From NCBI GenBank assembly GCA_965214125.1, contig CBDCBA010000024.1:310001-374000 (forward strand): a stretch of 64,000 nt of DNA. Reading direction: 5' to 3'. The notes beneath the pieces are model-generated. The model did no database searches, was not told where the DNA came from, and saw only the letters and a program-made list of their open reading frames with translations. The stretch is from CBDCBA01 sp965214125 (GTDB lineage Bacteria > Planctomycetota > Phycisphaerae > Tepidisphaerales > Tepidisphaeraceae). The position numbers and the translations under genes are program-made. Numbering within the stretch: position 1 is the first letter of the stretch; every line of letters begins with the position of its first letter. This document shows, in pieces, positions 58,814-64,000 of the stretch.

Positions 58814-60361
58814 ATGCGTTGTTTGCTCTTCCAAATTGCCCTGATTTGCCTCGCCTGCGTCGTCGGCGGATGCGTGAGCGAGGGGTACGACGCGCGAACG
58901 CAGGAGATGATCGACGCCTTCGCCCACGGCGACTTCGACGAGGCGATTGCCGAGGCCGACCGGCTGGCAATCGAGTCGGACAACCCGAAGAACTTCAGCG
59001 ACAACCGCGTGCCGCGCGACGGCCTGCTGGCGCGGCTGGAACAGGGGGCAATCCTCCGGGCGGCGGGCGAGATCGAGGAGAGCGCTCGTGTCTTTCGCCG
59101 CGCCGATCAGATCGTGCGCATCGCGGACGCGCTGGCGGAGACGCAGGTCAACCAGGAGGCGGCCGCCCTGCTGACGAACCCGACGGCCGTCGCCTACCGC
59201 GGCACGCAGTACGACCGTGTGATGCTCAGCGTCTACCAGGCGATGAACCACCTGGAACTGGGCGACTTCGAGCTGGCCCGCGTCTACCTGCGCCAAGCCC
59301 TGAACCGTCAGCAAGCGGCCGCGGACGAGCACCGCGCTCAAATCGAGCGGCAACGCAAGGCTCTGGCGGCGCAAGGGCGGCAGGAGAACGTTGATGTCGA
59401 CCGGGCGCTGGGCGATCCGGGATTTCAACGCGACCTCGCGGCCCGCGCCAACTCTGCCGAACGTCAGCGGGCGATCGACCCGCCGGACGATTTGCGCGAG
59501 TACGCGAACTACCAGAACCCGCTCGTCGAGTACCTGACGGGCGTCTTCTTCACGGCCACGGGCGACGATCCCGAGCGGGGGTTTGCCGCGTTCGAGCGGG
59601 CGCGGGCGCTCGAGCCGCGCAACCCGTACCTCGCCGCCGACGTCGCGACGGCCGACCGCGTGGCGAGCGGGCTGCCGGTCGAGGAGACGGTGTGGGTCAT
59701 CTACGAGGCGGGGCTTGCGCCGGCGCTGGACCAGGTGAAGATCGACGTGCCGGCCTTCTACTTCGGCGGCGAGTTCGGGCGGCTGGGCCTGCCGGGCATC
59801 GCGCTGCCGACGTTGCTCTACGCGCCGCCGGCGAGCGATTCAATCGGGATCGACACGGGCCAGCGCACCTACGAGACGGCCCGGCTGGCAAGTCTGGACG
59901 GCATCGTGAAGGCGGAGTTCGACGCTGACTTCGGGCGTCGGCTCACGCGGGCAATCACCGCCAGCGTGCTGAAGGCGGCGGCGGCGTACGCGATCAACCG
60001 CGCCGCCGACGAGGCGGCGCGCGACCAGGAGAACACGCTCGCGGGTGCGCTCATCGTCCTGGGCAGCCGCGTGGGGACGATCGGCTACCAGTACGTGACC
60101 AACCAGGCCGACCAACGCTCGTGGCGCACCCTGCCGGGCCGCGTGCAGGTGGCGAGCTTTCCCGCCCCCGTCGACGGCCGGCTCACGCTGTACGGCGACC
60201 GCCAGCGCGTCGGCGTCACGCTTGACGCCGACGCCGTCGCGCATGTCATCTTCGTCAAGCAGACGCGGCCCGACGCGCCGCTGATCGTGCGGACCGTCTC
60301 CATCCCCCGCGGCGCCGGCCGCATGCGCACGCGCGCGGCGGCAAACGTCGCGGGCGTGTAG
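58814..60361 (+). CDS. COG3014-like TPR lipoprotein
   Basis: The 515-residue protein has a lipoprotein signal (CLACVVGGC, Cys near residue 20) and then helical repeats. Segments MIDAFAHGDFDEAIAEADRL, VYQAMNHLELGDFELARVYL and YLTGVFFTATGDDPERGFAAFERA fit the TPR-like lipoprotein family found next to lpoB and ycfL in many bacteria. A C-terminal region (LTRAITASVLKAAAAYAINR, then RTLPGRVQVASFPAPVDGR) is also family-like. It is probably a periplasmic, membrane-anchored scaffold. Confidence 0.82.
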   Translation: MRCLLFQIALICLACVVGGCVSEGYDARTQEMIDAFAHGDFDEAIAEADRLAIESDNPKNFSDNRVPRDGLLARLEQGAILRAAGEIEESARVFRRADQIVRIADALAETQVNQEAAALLTNPTAVAYRGTQYDRVMLSVYQAMNHLELGDFELARVYLRQALNRQQAAADEHRAQIERQRKALAAQGRQENVDVDRALGDPGFQRDLAARANSAERQRAIDPPDDLREYANYQNPLVEYLTGVFFTATGDDPERGFAAFERARALEPRNPYLAADVATADRVASGLPVEETVWVIYEAGLAPALDQVKIDVPAFYFGGEFGRLGLPGIALPTLLYAPPASDSIGIDTGQRTYETARLASLDGIVKAEFDADFGRRLTRAITASVLKAAAAYAINRAADEAARDQENTLAGALIVLGSRVGTIGYQYVTNQADQRSWRTLPGRVQVASFPAPVDGRLTLYGDRQRVGVTLDADAVAHVIFVKQTRPDAPLIVRTVSIPRGAGRMRTRAAANVAGV

Positions 60362-60394
60362 CGTGTCCATCAACGGCCACCCCACCTATCCATC

Positions 60395-60796
60395 ATGCCA
60401 ATGCCACGCCGACTTATCCTTTCCACCGCGCTGCTCGCCCTCTCGCTCGCCCTGACCGGTTGCGGCCGCAAGGGGGTGAACACCGTGACCGTGCGCGACG
60501 GCGCCGTGAACAGCGTGGTGCTCGACGGCGGGCTCGACGACATCGCCAGCGTCACCGAGGTCAACCAGTTCAACCGGGGTGACACGCTCTACGTGCAGGT
60601 GGCCGTCACGAACGACACGGGGCGCGACGCCTCGTTCCTGACGCGGTGGGAATGGTTCGAGGGCGACTTCCGCGTGCCGGCGTTGGAGAACGACCGCGTC
60701 CGCACGATCAAGGCTCGCGAGACGATGACACTCGACGGCGTCGCCCCGAACGCCAGCGTCGACGGCTGGACGCTGAAGCTCTCGCGTGCGAACTAA
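60395..60796 (+). CDS. YcfL-like lipoprotein
   Basis: The 133-residue lipoprotein (LALSLALTGC, Cys at about residue 23) matches the YcfL/DUF1425 family, with YVQVAVTNDTGRDASFLTRWEWFEGDF as an Ig-like core and KARETMTLDGVAPNASV near the end. In Escherichia coli, ycfL lies beside lpoB. It ends 38 bases before the lpoB start here, consistent with one operon. Confidence 0.85.
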   Translation: MPMPRRLILSTALLALSLALTGCGRKGVNTVTVRDGAVNSVVLDGGLDDIASVTEVNQFNRGDTLYVQVAVTNDTGRDASFLTRWEWFEGDFRVPALENDRVRTIKARETMTLDGVAPNASVDGWTLKLSRAN

Positions 60797-60833
60797 CTTG
60801 GCACCGTTCCTCCCCATAACCGAACTTGAATCT

Positions 60834-61427
60834 ATGAACCCGCTCTCCCGCGCCACACTCGCTCTTGCTGCCCTCTCGATGTTGCCGCTGGTCGGCTGCA
60901 ACAACGGCGGCGCCCGCCGCATCGACACGCTCGGCGGCGACGTGATCACTAGCGTCGACGACGTCGACATCCAGGATTACATCGAGGCCGCCGCCGACCT
61001 GACGAACTCGATGCTCGCCAGCGGCGTCCTCGGCGACCTGGCCGGGCCCAACGGCGAGCCGGTGCTGGTCGAGCTCGACCGCGTGCGCAACGACACGAGT
61101 GATCCCTACGTCGACACGGCGCTCGTCACCGACACGATCCGCACCAACGCGGTGAAAAGTCGCCAGGCACGCTTCATCACGCCCGGCTACGAGTCGGCCA
61201 AGGCGGCCGACGACCGGGCGGAGCTGGAGCTGCGCGGCGAGGCCATTCAGCAGGCGGGGTACATTCTCAGCGGGCGCATCAGCGACGTGCGCGTCGCCGC
61301 CGGCCGCGACCGCCAGAGCACGTTCGTCTTCAAACTCACCCTCAGCGACCGCCAGGGCGTGGGCATCTGGGAGGAGCAGAAGTTCATCACCAAGCAGGGC
61401 CGCCGCAACCAGGTTGGCGTGGGGTGA
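60834..61427 (+). CDS. lpoB: Penicillin-binding protein activator LpoB-like
   Basis: The 197-residue lipoprotein (LSMLPLVGC, Cys at about residue 22) resembles LpoB, the outer-membrane activator of the PBP1b peptidoglycan synthase. Segments: DIQDYIEAAADLTNSMLASG, VLVELDRVRNDTSDPYVDTALVTDTIR, AGYILSGRISDVRVAAGRDRQSTFVFKLTL and GIWEEQKFITKQGRR. It is the fourth gene of the envelope cluster. ATG at 60834 is chosen because it directly starts the lipoprotein signal. No PBP1b gene is in the window. Confidence 0.88.
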   Translation: MNPLSRATLALAALSMLPLVGCNNGGARRIDTLGGDVITSVDDVDIQDYIEAAADLTNSMLASGVLGDLAGPNGEPVLVELDRVRNDTSDPYVDTALVTDTIRTNAVKSRQARFITPGYESAKAADDRAELELRGEAIQQAGYILSGRISDVRVAAGRDRQSTFVFKLTLSDRQGVGIWEEQKFITKQGRRNQVGVG

Positions 61428-61435
61428 GGCGGGGG

Positions 61436-61527
61436 AAAGGATGAAGGCAGAAGCATGGACCCGAGCAGAACCAGTGGGCTTCTTCTCTGACTCTGGTTCA
61501 TCCTTCATCCTTCCGCCTTCATCCTTT
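61436..61527. repeat. AAAGGATGAAGGC palindrome
   Basis: The arms 61436-61453 and 61510-61527 pair in 17 of 18 bases, with an inner stem GAACCAG/CTGGTTC (61468-61474 and 61493-61499). It lies between lpoB (stop 61427) and mlaF (start 61539) and may separate the two transcripts. Confidence 0.8.
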
Positions 61528-61538
61528 AGCATCGGCCC

Positions 61539-62414
<876 letters not shown>

Positions 62415-62444
62415 GGAGGGCCGCCACGATAGACTGGCCGGCAG

Positions 62445-63707
62445 ATGGCCGGAGTCACCGACAAGAACGCGTTCAAGGCCGGGCTCTTCATCCTGCTGTC
62501 GGTGGTGTTGGCAATGACGGTCCTCTGGTTCGTCACGGGCAAGCGCATCACCGGCGGGCAGCGGCAGACCGTGATCTTCGACATCCGCGACGACATCAGC
62601 GGCCTGCAAACCGGCAGCGAGGTGCGCGTTGGCGGCAAGCCCGTGGGCGAGGTGCGCAGCATTGAGTTCACCGACACCTACGACCAACTCCTCGTCACCG
62701 TGCTGCTGCCCGACGATCTGCCCGTCAAGCAGGACGCCACCGTGCGCGTGCAGTCGACGCTCACGGGGCAGGTGTGGCTCACCTTCACCGATCTCGGCAG
62801 CGGCGCGGAGCCCACCGACGACAATCCCATCGTCGGCCAGGCCGGTACCTTTAGCGATCTGGTCCAAACCGTCAGCAGTGTTGGCCCGCAGGTGGAGGGC
62901 CTGATTACCGACATCCGCTCCGACACGCTGCCGCTCACGAACGAAATCCTCGCAAACCTCGATCGCACCGCCGCCGAGCTCGAGGCCGCGGCCCGTGAGA
63001 TTCGCGGCGAAATTTCCCCCGCCGTCGGCCGCTACAACGCCGTGGCGGACAACCTCGCCGGCGCCGCGGGGGCGGCCGAATCATTCGTGGGAAATCTCGA
63101 CGACATCTTCGGCTCCGACCAGGGCAAGGGCGATTTGAAGGGAACAATCGCTAATCTGCGGGCCGCCAGCGATCGCCTGCCGCAACTCGCCGAGGATTCC
63201 GCGGGCCTCGTCCAAGCCGCCACGTCGGCCGTGGAGGACGTGCAGCTCACGATCGAAGACACGGGCGCCCGGCTGTCGAACATGCTCGACACCGTCGACA
63301 CTGCCGCCGAGGACGTGGTGGGCGTCGCAAAGGACTTGCGCGAGACGACGGCCACCGCCCGCGGGCTGGTCGCCGGCAATCGCGGGCGGATCAACACGAT
63401 CGTCGAGCGACTCGGCAGCACCGCCCGCACGTTCGAGCTCGCCAGCGCCGAAATCCGGCGCAGCCCGTGGCGTTTGCTCTACCAGCCCGACGGCGAGCAA
63501 CGCGAGAACCTCAACCTCTACGACGCCGCCCGCCGCTTCGCCGAGGGGGCCAGCAGTCTGCAAGACGCGAGCATCGCCCTCGAAGGCGCCTTGGCCGACC
63601 CGGCGGCCGACCCGGAGGAGGTCGAACGCATCCTCGCCGAGCTCCGCCAGCGCTTCGAGCGATACGACGAGGCCGAACGCGAACTCTTCCGCCGCATCCA
63701 GAACTGA
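62445..63707 (+). CDS. mlaD: MlaD/MCE-domain protein
   Basis: The 420-residue protein has one N-terminal membrane helix (about residues 12-32) and an MCE domain (VIFDIRDDISGLQTGSEVRVGGKPVGEVR, shown here in part: GLQTGSEVRVGGKPVGEV) that binds lipids in the periplasm. The rest is helical, rich in Ala and Asp (for example NLDRTAAELEAAAREIRGEI), forming a long rod as in larger MCE proteins. It follows mlaF by 30 bases, and the two probably form one complex with a permease encoded elsewhere. Confidence 0.92.
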   Translation: MAGVTDKNAFKAGLFILLSVVLAMTVLWFVTGKRITGGQRQTVIFDIRDDISGLQTGSEVRVGGKPVGEVRSIEFTDTYDQLLVTVLLPDDLPVKQDATVRVQSTLTGQVWLTFTDLGSGAEPTDDNPIVGQAGTFSDLVQTVSSVGPQVEGLITDIRSDTLPLTNEILANLDRTAAELEAAAREIRGEISPAVGRYNAVADNLAGAAGAAESFVGNLDDIFGSDQGKGDLKGTIANLRAASDRLPQLAEDSAGLVQAATSAVEDVQLTIEDTGARLSNMLDTVDTAAEDVVGVAKDLRETTATARGLVAGNRGRINTIVERLGSTARTFELASAEIRRSPWRLLYQPDGEQRENLNLYDAARRFAEGASSLQDASIALEGALADPAADPEEVERILAELRQRFERYDEAERELFRRIQN

Positions 63708-63919
63708 AACGCGACCACTCCGCCCACGCCGAGGCGGAAGCCTCGGGTTTTATTAACAATCGCGCTGTCGGCAGAACCCGAGGCTCCCGCCTCGCCGTGA
63801 CCGGGGGGGAAGACGATGTGGTCGCCCGACGCCGCGGCGCCTACCGTCCCCGCCCGGCTGACGCCCGACCATCGCGGCGGGTCGCACGCCCGGAGCCTTG
63901 CCCCGCAGGACCGCTTCCC
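63708..63919. other. Gap before rpmE2 with palindromic repeat
   Basis: Apart from the palindrome at 63727-63797, nothing coding is visible. The stretch should contain the rpmE2 promoter; no clear -35/-10 pair was picked out and no zinc-uptake regulator operator was recognised. Confidence 0.4.
63727..63797. repeat. GGAAGC-family palindrome, copy 4
   Basis: The arms 63727-63749 and 63775-63797 pair in 21 of 23 bases (CGCCGAGGCGGAAGCCTCGG...). It begins 20 bases after the mlaD stop and has an AT-rich loop (TTATTAACAAT), so it may act as a terminator. Confidence 0.83.
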
Positions 63920-64000
63920 GTGAAGAAGAGCACCCACCCCGTCTACCGCCCCGTCGTCTTCAAGGACACCGGCGCCGGCTTCGAGTTTCTGACCCGCAGC
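63920..64000 (+). CDS. rpmE2: Ribosomal protein bL31 type B, partial
   Basis: The visible 27 residues (KKSTHPVYRPVVFKDTG, then FEFLTRS) match the start of bL31. The CxxC zinc ligands of the zinc form are not in this part, where the A form would already show one; so this looks like the zinc-free B form, used when zinc is scarce. The GTG at 63920 is the start. The gene runs off the window. Confidence 0.85.
   Translation, partial: MKKSTHPVYRPVVFKDTGAGFEFLTRS

Overview
This is a very GC-rich chromosomal segment with dense, mostly non-phage gene content. Several features together point to a planctomycete, probably of the class Phycisphaerae: a secreted protein with a PEP-CTERM-like sorting tail, a protein with a planctomycete-type N-terminus (LENRRMLSA), a deoxyhypusine-synthase-like enzyme, an unlinked dnaA, few Shine-Dalgarno sites, and many dispersed palindromic repeats. 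This assignment is inference from gene content, not from a marker-gene tree. No rRNA, tRNA, CRISPR array or prophage was seen.

Layout. 0.2-8.4 kb: a PEP-CTERM-like exported protein; a leftward group (TPR protein, unknown protein, PEGA lipoprotein, sulfotransferase, MshEN-like protein); then def-fmt-rsmB. 8.6-10.1 kb: two decayed insertion sequences, an IS630 remnant and an IS5/IS427-type copy with recognisable ends. 10.1-19.7 kb: a lipoprotein beta-propeller, the deoxyhypusine-synthase-like enzyme, a family 4/5 uracil-DNA glycosylase, dnaA, a duplicated membrane protein, a small toxin-antitoxin-like pair, and malate dehydrogenase. 19.7-28.4 kb: an outer-membrane channel-like protein, a double-domain M16 peptidase, a phytoene/squalene synthase, RNase D (frameshifted), and a secreted CpeT-like protein. 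28.4-41.9 kb: carA, an orphan NtrB-type kinase, a Uma2 protein, polA, a quinone reductase, a coiled-coil membrane protein, xseA, a DUF1844 protein, tig and hisS. 42.1-55.0 kb: a methyltransferase, a SpoIIE-type phosphatase, a response regulator, Bpt aminoacyl transferase, a class II photolyase, a CoA-binding protein, a CbpA/DnaJ chaperone, an OprO/P-like porin, DUF421, an AraC-MGMT fusion and DUF427. 55.0-64.0 kb: folP, scpB, tsaD, an envelope cluster (FlgT/CsgG-like, COG3014-like lipoprotein, YcfL, LpoB), mlaF-mlaD, and the start of rpmE2.

How genes work together. def, fmt and rsmB handle translation start and 16S rRNA modification. The four-gene set ending in lpoB is likely a peptidoglycan-synthase activation module at the outer membrane and sits beside lipid-transport genes mlaF-mlaD. 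DNA repair is well represented (udg, polA, xseA, photolyase, AraC-MGMT).

Most striking layer. More than fifteen palindromic or nested inverted-repeat elements of at least five families lie between genes. Several intrude on genes: one is inside the uracil-DNA glycosylase reading frame, one inside the folP N-terminus, and one supplies the Def C-terminus. In about six cases the element's terminal TAG is the stop codon of the neighbouring gene. A separate oddity is a 1.5 kb stretch (48.2-49.6 kb) where three adjacent genes carry six apparent +1 insertions, most likely sequence error but worth checking.
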